From Parundibacterium terreum (lineage in GTDB: Bacteria > Pseudomonadota > Gammaproteobacteria > Burkholderiales > Burkholderiaceae_D): a stretch of DNA of 64,000 nucleotides. Numbering within the stretch: position 1 is the stretch's first letter; each line of letters opens with the position of its first letter. This document shows, one piece after another, positions 17,044-26,509 of the stretch. The notes below the pieces were generated by a model that was not told where the DNA came from, did no database searches, and saw nothing but the letters and a program-made list of their open reading frames with translations. The DNA lies in contig NZ_BMED01000001.1 of assembly GCF_014636315.1 (NCBI RefSeq), forward strand, positions 316-64,315, written 5' to 3'. Both the position numbers and the translations under genes were made by a program.

Positions 17044-18456
17044 TTAGATGGTCTTCAATACCGGGAAATGCAGGGCAAACCTGATCTCTCCATCTTGAGA
17101 AGAGTAGAGCGCAGTTACGCTGCCTCCATGCAAAGTCATGATTGCCTTTACGATGGCAAGCCCGAGGCCATTGGACTCGGTAAATTCGCTGCGTGATTTA
17201 TCTCCACGGTAGAAGCGGTTGAACATGCTGTCCAGATGGTCTTGCGATATTGCGTCGCACTGGTTCTTGACGGTGATCGTCGTGCCGCTGTCATCTGTCC
17301 TGGCATGTAGCGAGATGCTTGTATCGGGTTTTCCGTAACGGACGGCATTGATCGCCAGATTATTGACTGCTCGTCGCCACATGGTCAGATTGGCATTGAC
17401 GGTGCCGCTTGCTTCGAGCTGAAAGCGCATATTACGCTCCTCGGCAATGCCTTCGAAGTAATCCCTGACCCTGCCAAGCTCTTCCTCAACTGAAAAATCA
17501 ACGCGATCAACGACGGTAGTTGCGTGATCCATGTTTGCCAGGAAAAGAATATTTTCTATGATGCGGGACAGGCGGGTCAGTTCTTCCAGGTTGGATTCCA
17601 ATACCTGCTCATACTCTTCCGCCGGCCTTAACTGGCCTAGCGTTACCTGGGTTTGTCCCATCAGGATATTGACCGGCGTCCTTATTTCATGGGCCAGGTC
17701 GGCCGAAAATTGCGAAAGGTGTTCAAAGCCGGCCTCCAGTCGGTCCAGCATCGCATTGAAGGCATGGGCGAGTTTGCGTAACTCTGCTGGCGCGTCTTCT
17801 ACGCTCAAGCGAGCAGATAGATTTTCAGGCGTGATCTCTCCTGCACGGTCGCCGATGACCGAGAGGGTTTTCAGTCCGTGTTTCAAGAGCATAAAGCTCA
17901 ATACGATGGTTAAACCTACCGTCAGCGTGACAGCTCCTATGACGCGCAACAGATAACCAGACAATACTTTTGATTCCTGGTTCATCACATAGGCCGCGGT
18001 GATCTCTACGGTGTCGTTATGATTGCCGACCTCTGCCAGTGCGGACACCCAACGCACGCGAACGCCATCGGAGCGTTCGCCTTCATGCAGGGAGTCCAGC
18101 TTCAGCGGGATTCCTGTCGCCACCGGAACCATTGAGGGGGCTTGCAGGTCGCCGGGATTCACCTGTATGAACGGAGTTTCACCCTGACGCCGAAAGATTC
18201 GCACGTCCTGCTCATTGCCCAGCATGCTTTCAAACAGAGCAGGCCGCTCTTCCATCTGGCGGATGTTATACAAGTCGTGGAACAAATTGCGGAAATGCTC
18301 AACACGTCCTATCAGCGTATAGTCTGCCCGCATTTCCAAAGCCTGCCTGGCAGAGGAATATAAATAGGCGCCCAGGCTGCTCGTAATCAGGAAGACCAGC
18401 AGTGCAAATAATATTGTCACTCTGTGTGTCAGGCCCAGTGATTTCCAGATATTCAT
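17044..18456 (-). CDS. Heavy-metal-type sensor histidine kinase (CusS/HprS-like)
   Basis: The protein has 470 residues. TM1 is at ~12-33, a periplasmic domain at ~34-165 and TM2 at ~167-190. HAMP follows, then HisKA with the phospho-His near residue 254 ([20 protein letters not shown]) and a HATPase with [11 protein letters not shown] and [14 protein letters not shown]. The layout matches the CusS/CopS/HprS group that senses periplasmic Cu/Ag or, in HprS, oxidants. It overlaps its response regulator by four bases. The Cus-type boxes at 19186 and 20307 and the CopC gene nearby favour copper; the adjacent msrP gene favours an HprS-like oxidant role. Confidence 0.9.
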   Translation of the reverse strand: MNIWKSLGLTHRVTILFALLVFLITSSLGAYLYSSARQALEMRADYTLIGRVEHFRNLFHDLYNIRQMEERPALFESMLGNEQDVRIFRRQGETPFIQVNPGDLQAPSMVPVATGIPLKLDSLHEGERSDGVRVRWVSALAEVGNHNDTVEITAAYVMNQESKVLSGYLLRVIGAVTLTVGLTIVLSFMLLKHGLKTLSVIGDRAGEITPENLSARLSVEDAPAELRKLAHAFNAMLDRLEAGFEHLSQFSADLAHEIRTPVNILMGQTQVTLGQLRPAEEYEQVLESNLEELTRLSRIIENILFLANMDHATTVVDRVDFSVEEELGRVRDYFEGIAEERNMRFQLEASGTVNANLTMWRRAVNNLAINAVRYGKPDTSISLHARTDDSGTTITVKNQCDAISQDHLDSMFNRFYRGDKSRSEFTESNGLGLAIVKAIMTLHGGSVTALYSSQDGEIRFALHFPVLKTI

Positions 18457-19124
18457 GGTTCATCCGAAAACATGTAGCCGATGCTGCGCACGGTGTGAAT
18501 CAGTTTTTGCTCAAAGGGCGCATCTATTTTTGCGCGCAGGCGCTTGACGGCGACATCGACGACATTGGTATCGCTGTCAAAGTTCATATCCCACACCTCG
18601 GAGGCGATAACAGCGCGTGACAAAGCCTCGCCCTTGCGCTTGATCAGCAGGTGCAGCAGCATGAACTCCTTATTGGTCAGCACGATGTTCGTGCCTTGCC
18701 GCGTAACTTTGTGACGAACGGGGTCGAGTTGCAGATCGGCGACCTGGAACAGGTCGGATTCTCGGGTGACGCCGCGTCGTAGCAGCGTACGCACGCGCAA
18801 TACCAGCTCGGTAAATGAAAAAGGCTTGACGAGATAATCATCCGCACCGAGCTGCAGCCCGCGTATGCGGTCATCCACGTGGTCTTTGGCAGTCAGGAAG
18901 ATGACAGGAAGGTCTCTTTTGCTACGCAGGGAGCTCATCACGGTCCAGCCGTCCTTGCCCGGCATCATCACGTCCAGGATAACGAGATCGTAGTCGTTTT
19001 CCAATGCCATATGCAGGCCGTCGGTGCCATTCCGCGCCAGATCTACCGAGTAGCCGGACTCGCGCAATCCTTTTTTCAGGTAATCACCGGTTTTCAAATC
19101 GTCTTCTATGACAAGGATGGCCAT
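18453..19124 (-). CDS. Heavy-metal response regulator (CusR/HprR-like)
   Basis: 223 residues from the ATG at 19124, which has GGGAAGAAA upstream; a longer start at 19202 would place the operator palindrome inside the gene. The receiver has Asp51 in [10 protein letters not shown] and Lys in [21 protein letters not shown], followed by a winged helix ([20 protein letters not shown]). The gene is divergent from msrP. The palindrome between them matches the CusR box core, so it probably controls both directions. Confidence 0.93.
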   Translation of the reverse strand: MAILVIEDDLKTGDYLKKGLRESGYSVDLARNGTDGLHMALENDYDLVILDVMMPGKDGWTVMSSLRSKRDLPVIFLTAKDHVDDRIRGLQLGADDYLVKPFSFTELVLRVRTLLRRGVTRESDLFQVADLQLDPVRHKVTRQGTNIVLTNKEFMLLHLLIKRKGEALSRAVIASEVWDMNFDSDTNVVDVAVKRLRAKIDAPFEQKLIHTVRSIGYMFSDEP

Positions 19125-19185
19125 GCCGTTTCTTCCCGGAAATGTGGCTAATGATTTTGATTCTAGCATCTTGCTTTTATGGATT

Positions 19186-19203
19186 AATGACAATTTTGTC
19201 ATT
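19186..19203. promoter_or_regulatory. CusR/HprR-type palindrome between the regulator and msrP
   Basis: AATGACAA-TT-TTGTCATT is a perfect 18-base inverted repeat. The core ATGACAANNTTGTCAT is the known CusR/CopR recognition sequence. It sits 62 bases above the response-regulator start and 99 above msrP, and so can serve both promoters. The same core occurs at 20307-20322. Confidence 0.8.
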
Positions 19204-19301
19204 CGGATGCCATCAAAGTTTCACCAGCAGATAAGTAAGATGAATCATCGGACATAGAGATCTTTCTTAATGCTCTTGCCAATTCATCCAAGGAGTTATC
19301 C

Positions 19302-20276
19302 ATGTTAATCAGACTGCAACCAGACCAGATTGATATTCCCGCTTCATCTGAAATAACGCCGCAACGCATCTTCGAATCGCGCCGGACTTTTCTTAAAGAG
19401 ATGGCAACTGGAGCAATCGCCGCCAGTGGGCTGATAGCTTCAGGCAGCGCATGGTCGCAGACTACGGGCGCACGCAAATTGGCCGCTAAACACAATGATG
19501 CCTATGTCATCGTGGACAAGGCGACTGCGTACAAGGATGCGACGACGTATAACAATTTCTATGAATTCGGTACCGATAAATCCGAGCCTGCGCGCAATGC
19601 TGGTTTGCTGAAGATCAATCCCTGGACTATTTCGATTGAAGGGGAGGTGAAGCGGCCGATGATGCTGGATCTGGAGAGCCTGTTGAAGCTCGCTCCGCTG
19701 GAGGAGCGCATCTATAGGTTCCGTTGCGTTGAGGGCTGGTCCATGGTCATTCCCTGGGTGGGTTATTCGCTATCTGCGCTGATCAGGAAGGTCGAACCTA
19801 CAGGCAATGCCAAATACATAGAGTTCGTCAGTCTCGCCGATAAAAAGCAGATGCCTGGCCTGTCTGACCGCGTGCTGGATTGGCCCTATACCGAAGGCCT
19901 GCGCATTGACGAGGCCAATCATCCGCTGACATTGCTGACGCTGGGCATGTACGGTGAAACCTTACCCAATCAGAGCGGCGCGCCAGTAAGGATTATCGTG
20001 CCCTGGAAGTATGGATTTAAATCGGCTAAATCAATCGTAAAGATACGTTTCCTGAAAGAGGCTCCCCGCACAAGCTGGAACGGGATTGCCGCAAATGAAT
20101 ACGGATTCTATGCCAACGTGAATCCGAATGTCGATCACCCCCGTTGGTCCCAGGCTAGCGAGCGGCGTATAGGCGAGGACGGTTTCTTCACGAAGAAGCG
20201 CAAAACCTTGATGTTCAACGGCTATAACGATGTTGCATCCCTGTACGGCGGAATGGATTTGAAGAAGTTTTTCTGA
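19302..20276 (+). CDS. msrP: Protein-methionine-sulfoxide reductase catalytic subunit
   Basis: 324 residues. A twin-arginine signal (SRRTFLKE followed by a hydrophobic stretch, ending GSAWS) exports the folded molybdopterin enzyme to the periplasm. The Mo-coordinating Cys is in [35 protein letters not shown] and the C-terminal [11 protein letters not shown] match YedY/MsrP closely. It reduces methionine sulfoxide in oxidised periplasmic proteins. AAGGAG precedes the start. Its usual membrane haem partner MsrQ is not encoded next to it. Control by the adjacent two-component system is expected from the 19186 palindrome, parallel to HprRS-MsrPQ in E. coli. Confidence 0.95.
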   Translation: MLIRLQPDQIDIPASSEITPQRIFESRRTFLKEMATGAIAASGLIASGSAWSQTTGARKLAAKHNDAYVIVDKATAYKDATTYNNFYEFGTDKSEPARNAGLLKINPWTISIEGEVKRPMMLDLESLLKLAPLEERIYRFRCVEGWSMVIPWVGYSLSALIRKVEPTGNAKYIEFVSLADKKQMPGLSDRVLDWPYTEGLRIDEANHPLTLLTLGMYGETLPNQSGAPVRIIVPWKYGFKSAKSIVKIRFLKEAPRTSWNGIAANEYGFYANVNPNVDHPRWSQASERRIGEDGFFTKKRKTLMFNGYNDVASLYGGMDLKKFF

Positions 20277-20306
20277 GCCGTTGAGGGCTTTTCAGGCTTG
20301 CCCTAA

Positions 20307-20322
20307 ATGACAAATTTGTCAT
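20307..20322. promoter_or_regulatory. Second CusR/HprR-type palindrome, before the DUF305 gene
   Basis: ATGACAA-AT-TTGTCAT is a perfect 16-base inverted repeat with the same core as 19186-19203. It lies 104 bases upstream of the DUF305 gene and points to co-regulation of the DUF305, beta-propeller and CopC genes with msrP. Confidence 0.8.
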
Positions 20323-20425
20323 GCGATTGTCACTCGTCCAAGCGCATGCGCTGGCTACACTATCGATATGGATTGATACCAAAAACTCACTTGGCTGCCG
20401 CCTAATTTTTAGAAGGAAATTTGAC

Positions 20426-20929
20426 ATGCAACGCTACAGAAAAAAATTGAGCCGTGCTGCAGGTACCGCAACTGCTGTACTACTGCTTGCTGCCGGCATG
20501 TGTTTCGGACTCCCGCTTGCATATGCCTGTGAGCCGGATTCGCCTCAGGCAAAAGCTTCCGCGGATCAGGAAATGCATCACCACCATCACGGTACCGCCT
20601 CTGACCCGCAGCAGGCTGATGCAGCCGCACCGCCCGTGTTCGTCGCCAGCACCGCCAAGTCATTTGCAGCCTTGATGGATGATGCAATGGCCGTGATGGA
20701 CGATGGAATGAAACGGGCGCCGATGAATGGCCAGAGCGAGCATGACTTCGTCACGATGATGATACCGCACCACCAGGGGGCGGTGGATATGGCGAAGGCC
20801 TTGCTTCTTTATACCAAGGACCCGGAGCTGAGGAATCTGGCTTTGGGCATCATCGCAGAACAGCAAAACGAAATCCGCGTCATGCAGGCCTGGCTGGAGC
20901 ATCACCCTGATAGCGCCGCAAAAAAATAA
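20426..20929 (+). CDS. DUF305 (CopM-like) exported protein
   Basis: 167 residues from the ATG at 20426, which has AGAAGGAAA upstream. A signal peptide (LSRAAGTATAVLLLAAGMCFGLPLAYA) precedes a His-rich segment with five consecutive His. The DUF305 helical bundle then follows, with the family core HDFVTMMIPHHQGAVDMAK, LRNLALGIIAEQQNEI and MQAWL. DUF305 proteins such as cyanobacterial CopM bind copper in the periplasm through Met/His side chains. The preceding Cus-type box and the CopC gene two positions downstream fit periplasmic copper handling. Confidence 0.9.
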   Translation: MQRYRKKLSRAAGTATAVLLLAAGMCFGLPLAYACEPDSPQAKASADQEMHHHHHGTASDPQQADAAAPPVFVASTAKSFAALMDDAMAVMDDGMKRAPMNGQSEHDFVTMMIPHHQGAVDMAKALLLYTKDPELRNLALGIIAEQQNEIRVMQAWLEHHPDSAAKK

Positions 20930-20966
20930 AATTTCCTGAACAATTTCACCTCCATAGAGACCTATC

Positions 20967-22352
20967 ATGAAGAAAAATTCCACTATCCTCGCTATTGCCA
21001 TGAGCGCGCTGTTTGCCAATTCCGTCTGGGCATTGCCATCGACGCAGGACAGGGTTTATACGGCGGATCAGAATACGAATACCGTTTCGGTGTTTAACCC
21101 TTCCACCAATACACTCGTCGGCCAGATCAAATTGGGTAATCAGCGGCCTGACGTGCTTTCTCCTCTATACAAGGGCCAGATCAATGTCCACGGCCTCGGC
21201 TTTTCTCCCGATCATAAGACACTGCTGGTAATTTCCAACGGCTCCAATTCGGTAAGCTTTGTCGATACAGCTACCAACAAAGTCAAGGGCATCACCTATG
21301 TGGGCCGCTCTCCCCATGAAGGATTTTTTACCGCGGATGGCAAGGAGGTATGGGTAGTTGTGCGCGGTGAAGACTATATCTCGGTGATTGACCCGGTGAC
21401 ATACAAGGAGACCCGCCGTATTCAAACTGATCTCGGTCCCGGTATGGTGCAGTTTCACCCTGACGGAAAACTGGCTTTTGCTGTTTCCAGCTTTACACCA
21501 ACGGTCGATATCATTGACGTGAAAAGCCATGAGATCATCAAGAAGATCAGTGTTGTCAGCCCGTTTTCGCCTTTCCTGCAATTTACACCGGACTATAGCG
21601 AAATATGGATGACGCATAAGGATGTCGGCAAGGTTACACGCATCAGCACCAAGACGCTGGAAGTTACCGGCGTAATTGATACCGGTTTCATCACAAACCA
21701 TCTGGCTTTTGCCAAGGTGAACGGCAAGGTCTTAAGCTATGTTACCGTGGGTGGTGAAAATGTGGTCAAAGTATTTACTACCGACAAGGATGCAAAACTG
21801 CTCGCGACCATACCTACAGGCGCTTTGCCGCATGGCATATGGACATCGGATGACAATAGCCGCGTCTATATCGGCCTGGAGAATGGCGATGGCGTGGAGG
21901 TGCTGGATCCGGCAAGCAACAAGATCATTGCGCATATGCCAGGTGGCCAGGCTCCGCAAGCACTGGTTTACCTGTCCCATGTTGTGGAGGGCGGTGACGG
22001 TGCTTCCAATCTCGTAGCTCGAGTAAATAATGACCCTATCAATATCCGCCTCAAACCGGTTGTCGGTGAAGCTAAAGGGTTTGCGGTTTCGCGGAATCTC
22101 GGAGTGGTTGATTCTTTTGAAGTCTCGCTGTTCAAGCTAAAACCAGAAACGGAGTACAGTGTTTACCTGAGTGGGCACAAATCAGCGGTGGGAATTTTTA
22201 AAACAGATGCTAAAGGCGTTGCCAACGGTACCATGATAGGACCTGAGCGTGAGCTGGCGAAGCCAGATGCGCTTGCGGCTGCCAGCCGCCTGATTGTGAT
22301 GGAAGGTGCTGCACCGGCCGATGCCAGCAAGGCAGTGCTGATTGATAATTGA
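20967..22352 (+). CDS. YncE-like beta-propeller exported protein
   Basis: 461 residues with a signal peptide (MKKNSTILAIAMSALFANSVWA). Repeated blades of about 40 residues run through residues ~25-330, for example RVYTADQNTNTVSVFNPSTN, TLLVISNGSNSVSFVDTATN and RVYIGLENGDGVEVLDPASN. This is the YVTN/cytochrome D1-like propeller family. The last ~110 residues are a separate beta domain without a known motif. No haem-binding CXXCH is present. The function is unknown; such propellers bind proteins or metals in the periplasm. It lies between the DUF305 and CopC genes in one apparent operon. Confidence 0.88.
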   Translation: MKKNSTILAIAMSALFANSVWALPSTQDRVYTADQNTNTVSVFNPSTNTLVGQIKLGNQRPDVLSPLYKGQINVHGLGFSPDHKTLLVISNGSNSVSFVDTATNKVKGITYVGRSPHEGFFTADGKEVWVVVRGEDYISVIDPVTYKETRRIQTDLGPGMVQFHPDGKLAFAVSSFTPTVDIIDVKSHEIIKKISVVSPFSPFLQFTPDYSEIWMTHKDVGKVTRISTKTLEVTGVIDTGFITNHLAFAKVNGKVLSYVTVGGENVVKVFTTDKDAKLLATIPTGALPHGIWTSDDNSRVYIGLENGDGVEVLDPASNKIIAHMPGGQAPQALVYLSHVVEGGDGASNLVARVNNDPINIRLKPVVGEAKGFAVSRNLGVVDSFEVSLFKLKPETEYSVYLSGHKSAVGIFKTDAKGVANGTMIGPERELAKPDALAAASRLIVMEGAAPADASKAVLIDN

Positions 22353-22408
22353 TTGATAGCCAATATTGCTGAATCCGGATCCGGTTTCAGCAATAAACAG
22401 GAGGAAAG

Positions 22409-22774
22409 ATGAATACAATGAAATTTTTTGTGGCTCGGGCCTTGGCAGGCCTTGGCTTCTATCTGTGCATTGCTGCGGCTTGGGCGCATGCCCATCCTGT
22501 CAGTTTAAGCCCGGCGGCGGATGCGGCAGTGAGCGCCCCGGCTGAGATCAGGATTGTGTACGACAAGGCTCTGGAACCCGAAAGTAATATCGTCGTTAGC
22601 AATGAGCGTAACGAAGTTGTTGCTACCGGTAGGGCTGTGCTCGTTGCTCCTGACAACCTAGCTATGTCGCTGGCCTTGCCGGCGCTTCCTGTGGGCGGCT
22701 ACACCGTGCAATGGAGCGCCGGCAGCCACGATGGGCACACGGCAAAAGGCAGCTATAAATTCATCGTCAAGTGA
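22409..22774 (+). CDS. copC: CopC-family periplasmic copper-binding protein
   Basis: 121 residues. The signal peptide ends at AWA, giving a mature N terminus HAHPVSLSPAADAAV. The family Cu(II) site is present: N-terminal His, plus Asp and His in SHDGHTAKGSYKFIV. The fold is a small cupredoxin-like sandwich (AEIRIVYDKALEPESNIVV). The start has an excellent AGGAGGAAAG. CopC usually pairs with the membrane protein CopD, but none follows here, so it may act as a free copper carrier. It closes the operon that begins after the second Cus-type palindrome. Confidence 0.92.
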   Translation: MNTMKFFVARALAGLGFYLCIAAAWAHAHPVSLSPAADAAVSAPAEIRIVYDKALEPESNIVVSNERNEVVATGRAVLVAPDNLAMSLALPALPVGGYTVQWSAGSHDGHTAKGSYKFIVK

Positions 22775-22822
22775 CAGCTTGCATCTGGGCTGACTCTGGA
22801 GAGGAAGTTTGCACTGCTTGCC

Positions 22823-24214
22823 TTAGATGACTTGCGGTGAACTAACTTCTCCCTCCGGCGTGCTCAAGACCAGCGTTGCTCGTAATCCAGGAGAGTTGTC
22901 GGCAAGTAGCAGGTCACCCCCATGTAGCTTGGCGACTGCTGCGACCAGGCTCAGTCCCAGCCCGGCACCAGGCGTGCCGCGGCTGGTGTCGCCACGATAG
23001 AAGCGTTCAAGCACCTTGGGTCTTTCCTCTGCCGGAATACCCGGCCCGTTATCGGCGACAACTATTTCAACGCCGCCACCGGCGCCTCGCGTGGCATTTA
23101 CAGTGATACTACCTTTTTCAGGAACGTACTTGAGTGCATTGTCGATCAGGTTTCCTATCGCCTGCGCAATCAGCAAGGGGTCGCCCCACAGCGGGAGTGA
23201 TTCTGCGCATAAAAAGGAAAAATCGACTTCCCTGATTTCTGCTACGGGCTGATAAAACTCCACAGCTTCAGCGGCTATCGTGCGGGCGTCTATCTTGATG
23301 AAACCTGAGCGGCGTATCCCGGAATCGATCTCGGCCAGCCGCAACAGCGCATTAAAGATACTAATTACCCTGTCTACATCGGCGGTCGCACACTCTATTT
23401 CGGTAAAGGTAAGCTCCGGCTCCGGCCGGGTTAACGATAGCTCCTCCAACCGCGAGCGCAATTCTGCCAAAGGAGTGCGCAGGTCGTGCGCGATGGCATT
23501 CGACACATTTCTGATGCCCTCCACCAGATGTTCTATCTGGTCCAGCATGCGGTTTTGTGTTTCTACCAAAATATTCAATTCGCTTTCTCCACCATGGGCG
23601 GGAAGGCGATGCGAGAAGTTTCCAAGCATGATGGCAGAGGTGGCCCGGTTTATATCCTTTACCTGGGAAAGCAGCATGCGACGTATATAAAATCCCCCGG
23701 CTGTGCCCAGCGCCAGCACGATGCCAGCCGCACCCAGCAGCCCGTATAGGAAAAAATTTTCCAGTCTGCGGTACTTGGCAATGTCATTGGCAACCAGCAA
23801 ATGGTAGCCACCCGGTAGGGCTGTGCTTAATAAGGCCACGCGCAAAGGCTGCTTGCCGATTGTGATCGACAACTTGTATGTGCCGGTTGCGGTGGACAGT
23901 TCTTTCGGCCAGGCCGGCAGATTTCCGGCAAGCGGTCTGAACGCTGCGTCGGCAAGCAATATGATTTTCTCGGCACCGTCAGCGCTCGTTCCAACTTCTA
24001 TCTCAATCGCTGGCGCCAACGCCGCCAGGCCACCCTTGTTGAATACTGCTATCAGGCGCTGCGTATCGGCTTTAAGAAATTTTACCCTTCCATCCTCGAT
24101 GGTTTCGCGCCATGCGAGCCAGAGCGGGGTGGCAAATGCCGCAAGCACGACAAGGCTGACTGCCACATACACCAAGGCGACAGTCAGCCCGGAAAATTTT
24201 AGCGACTTAAGCAT
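22823..24214 (-). CDS. Sensor histidine kinase linked to the RND pump
   Basis: 463 residues. TM1 is at ~12-33, a periplasmic region at ~34-150, TM2 at ~152-176, followed by HAMP. HisKA has the phospho-His near residue 242 (AIAHDLRTPLAELRSRLEEL). The HATPase has NLIDNALKYVPEKG, VADNGPGIP and GAGLGLSLVAAVAKLHGG. It overlaps its response regulator by eight bases. The pair is transcribed in the same direction as, and 118 bases after, the efflux operon. Control of that pump is the natural inference. The sensed signal is unknown. Confidence 0.9.
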   Translation of the reverse strand: MLKSLKFSGLTVALVYVAVSLVVLAAFATPLWLAWRETIEDGRVKFLKADTQRLIAVFNKGGLAALAPAIEIEVGTSADGAEKIILLADAAFRPLAGNLPAWPKELSTATGTYKLSITIGKQPLRVALLSTALPGGYHLLVANDIAKYRRLENFFLYGLLGAAGIVLALGTAGGFYIRRMLLSQVKDINRATSAIMLGNFSHRLPAHGGESELNILVETQNRMLDQIEHLVEGIRNVSNAIAHDLRTPLAELRSRLEELSLTRPEPELTFTEIECATADVDRVISIFNALLRLAEIDSGIRRSGFIKIDARTIAAEAVEFYQPVAEIREVDFSFLCAESLPLWGDPLLIAQAIGNLIDNALKYVPEKGSITVNATRGAGGGVEIVVADNGPGIPAEERPKVLERFYRGDTSRGTPGAGLGLSLVAAVAKLHGGDLLLADNSPGLRATLVLSTPEGEVSSPQVI

Positions 24215-24887
24215 CTGCGGTCAGCATGTAGCCGGCATTGCGTATGGTCTTCAATAATGGACGGCTATTGCCGGCATCAATTTTCTGGCGCAACTTGCTG
24301 ACATGCACGTCGATGACATTGGTTTGAGGATCGAAGTGATAGTCCCATACATTTTCCAGCAGCATGGTCCTCGTTACTACCTGATTTGCGTGCCGCATCA
24401 GGTATTCAAGGAGTTTGAATTCACGCGGCTGCAATGTAACGACCTTGCCGCCACGCGTCACCTTGTGGGATAGCAGGTCCATGGCGAGATCGTCCAGAGA
24501 CAGCATGGTCTCAGCGTGGGTCTCCTGCGAGCGGCGCAACAGGGCATCGAGCCGGGCCAGCAATTCACCAAAGGCAAAAGGTTTTACCAGGTAATCGTCG
24601 CCACCGCTTTTCAGTCCACGTATTCTGTCGTCAACGCCGGACAGCGCGCTTAGTATCAGGATGGGCGTCTTGTTTCCTGTCCTTCGCAAGGTTTCAATAA
24701 TCGCCAGGCCATCTATGCCACCCGGTAGCATGCGATCCATGATGATCGCATCATAGGGTTCGCTGGCGGCCAGAAACATGCCGTCCCTGCCGTTATCGGC
24801 ATGATCGGTTGTATGTCCTGCCTCACTCAAACCTTTCTTGAGGAATAGGGCAACCCGTTCGTTGTCTTCGATGATCAGCAGCTTCAT
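24207..24887 (-). CDS. OmpR-family response regulator linked to the RND pump
   Basis: 226 residues. The receiver starts MKLLIIEDNERVALFLKKGL, with Asp51 in AIIMDRMLPGGIDG and Lys in YLVKPFAFGELLARLDALLRR. A winged-helix domain follows (NVIDVHVSKLRQKIDAG). It is close to the QseB/PmrA/CopR group. It sits between the outer-membrane efflux gene and its kinase on the same strand. Confidence 0.92.
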   Translation of the reverse strand: MKLLIIEDNERVALFLKKGLSEAGHTTDHADNGRDGMFLAASEPYDAIIMDRMLPGGIDGLAIIETLRRTGNKTPILILSALSGVDDRIRGLKSGGDDYLVKPFAFGELLARLDALLRRSQETHAETMLSLDDLAMDLLSHKVTRGGKVVTLQPREFKLLEYLMRHANQVVTRTMLLENVWDYHFDPQTNVIDVHVSKLRQKIDAGNSRPLLKTIRNAGYMLTADA

Positions 24888-25005
24888 GTTGTATCCGGTT
24901 CGAGAATGTTGATATTCCGGGAGCCATGAAACAAGATACTAAACCCGGCTCGATCTTGTTGCAATAATCCCGGCAGTGCCGTGCTGTATGTGCCTGATAT
25001 GGAGG

Positions 25006-26508
25006 CTAACTTCCTGTGCGTGAAGGCATCTCTAACATTCCCTCGGTTGCCACCGTCGATCCCGTTGTATTTTGCCTGACCGGAGCGGCATCTGCCTTCC
25101 ATCCGCCGCCCAGTGAACGGTAAAGGTCGGCCAGGCTGGTCAGTCGATTCAACTGCGTTGTGATCAGCGACTGCTGCGCGTTGTACAGGTCGTTTTGAGC
25201 CAGCAGGACATTCAGATAACTATCGCTTCCCGCCGCATACAGCATATTTTCGAGTTCCAGGCGCCGGGCTTGCGCATTGGTATAGCGTTGCTGCGCCGCC
25301 AATTGTTCATCATAGGTAGCTCGGGCTGCCAATCCGTCAGACACTTCGCGGAAGGCCGTTTGCACAGCCTTCTGGTATTGGGCTATGCCTATGTCTTTTT
25401 GCACCTTGGCCACGTCCAGGTTGGCCCGGTTCGCTCCCGCGTCGAAGATTGGCGCCAACAGCGCGGGAAGAAAAGACCATGCGCCCGAGCCCGCCGCAAA
25501 CAGGCCACCCAGTGAGGAGCTGGCTGTGCCGAGCGAACCGGTCAGTGCTATCTGCGGGAAGAAAGCTGCGCGCGCGGCACCGATGTTGGCATTTTCAGAG
25601 CGAAGGATGGCTTCTGCCTGCAGGATGTCTGGGCGGTTTTCCAGCAGGTCCGACGGCAAACCTGGAGGAATATCAGCCAGGATGGACTGGTCCCGCAGCT
25701 TTGCCGGAGCGGGAAGATCCGCAGGCAGGGGCTGGCCCACCAGCAGGACCAGGGCGTTCCCCGCCTGGGCTTGCAGGCGGGTCTGCGCAGCATAATTGGC
25801 CTGGGCTTGCTCCACAGCGGTCTGGGATAGTCTCAAATCCAGCTCGGACAAGGTGCCGACATCAAATTGCAGCTTGGCCAGTTTGTACGAAGCCTGTGCT
25901 GTCTGCAGCAGTTGTTGCGTCACATCGCGCTGCTCGCCGTAGGCAAGGACGGCAAGGTACTGGTCCACGACCTGGGAGACCAGCAGGATTTCTGTCGCTT
26001 TGCGGGCATACGAGCTGGCGATGTATTGTTCAAAGGCGGCGTCCGATAAATTATGCAGATGGCCGAAGAAATCTGCTTCCCAGGAAACTGAAAGATCGGC
26101 GGCATAGCTGTGGGATGTGCCTGCGTTACCGCCGGCCGCGCCCGTGGCTCCGGGATTCTTGCCGCCGCCGCTTGAGGCAATATTCACCTGGGGGAACAAG
26201 CTGGCCCGCTGGATTTGATACTGGGCTTTCACTTTTTCTATATTGAGTATCGCAACGCGCAGGTCGCGGTTGTTTTGCAGCGCCAGTTCAACCAGGCGCT
26301 GCAAGCGCGGATCTCTGAAATTATCACGCCATGCGATACCGGCCGCGGCGGGACTCACCGGGCCGGAGCCGGCCTTTGCGGGATAGGTTGCACCTTGCGG
26401 GTAGGATGTCGCTACCGGCGAATCAGGACGCTGGTAGGTAGGTTGCAGCGCGCAGCCGGATAGAAACAAAGCGAAGATCGCCAGGGAAATAGGTGTGCGT
26501 AAGCGCAT
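25006..26508 (-). CDS. RND efflux outer-membrane lipoprotein, NodT/OprM family
   Basis: 500 residues from the ATG at 26508 (AGGAG precedes it). A lipoprotein signal ends in the lipobox FLSGC. Two homologous outer-membrane-efflux repeats follow, giving a TolC-like trimeric tunnel: RLVELALQNNRDLRVAILNIEK, SWEADFFGHL, NRPDILQAEAILRSENANIGAARAAFFPQI, and near the end YLNVLLAQNDLYNAQQSLI. It starts one base after the inner-membrane pump gene ends, so it is the third gene of the tripartite operon. Confidence 0.94.
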   Translation of the reverse strand: MRLRTPISLAIFALFLSGCALQPTYQRPDSPVATSYPQGATYPAKAGSGPVSPAAAGIAWRDNFRDPRLQRLVELALQNNRDLRVAILNIEKVKAQYQIQRASLFPQVNIASSGGGKNPGATGAAGGNAGTSHSYAADLSVSWEADFFGHLHNLSDAAFEQYIASSYARKATEILLVSQVVDQYLAVLAYGEQRDVTQQLLQTAQASYKLAKLQFDVGTLSELDLRLSQTAVEQAQANYAAQTRLQAQAGNALVLLVGQPLPADLPAPAKLRDQSILADIPPGLPSDLLENRPDILQAEAILRSENANIGAARAAFFPQIALTGSLGTASSSLGGLFAAGSGAWSFLPALLAPIFDAGANRANLDVAKVQKDIGIAQYQKAVQTAFREVSDGLAARATYDEQLAAQQRYTNAQARRLELENMLYAAGSDSYLNVLLAQNDLYNAQQSLITTQLNRLTSLADLYRSLGGGWKADAAPVRQNTTGSTVATEGMLEMPSRTGS

Positions 26509-26509
26509 T

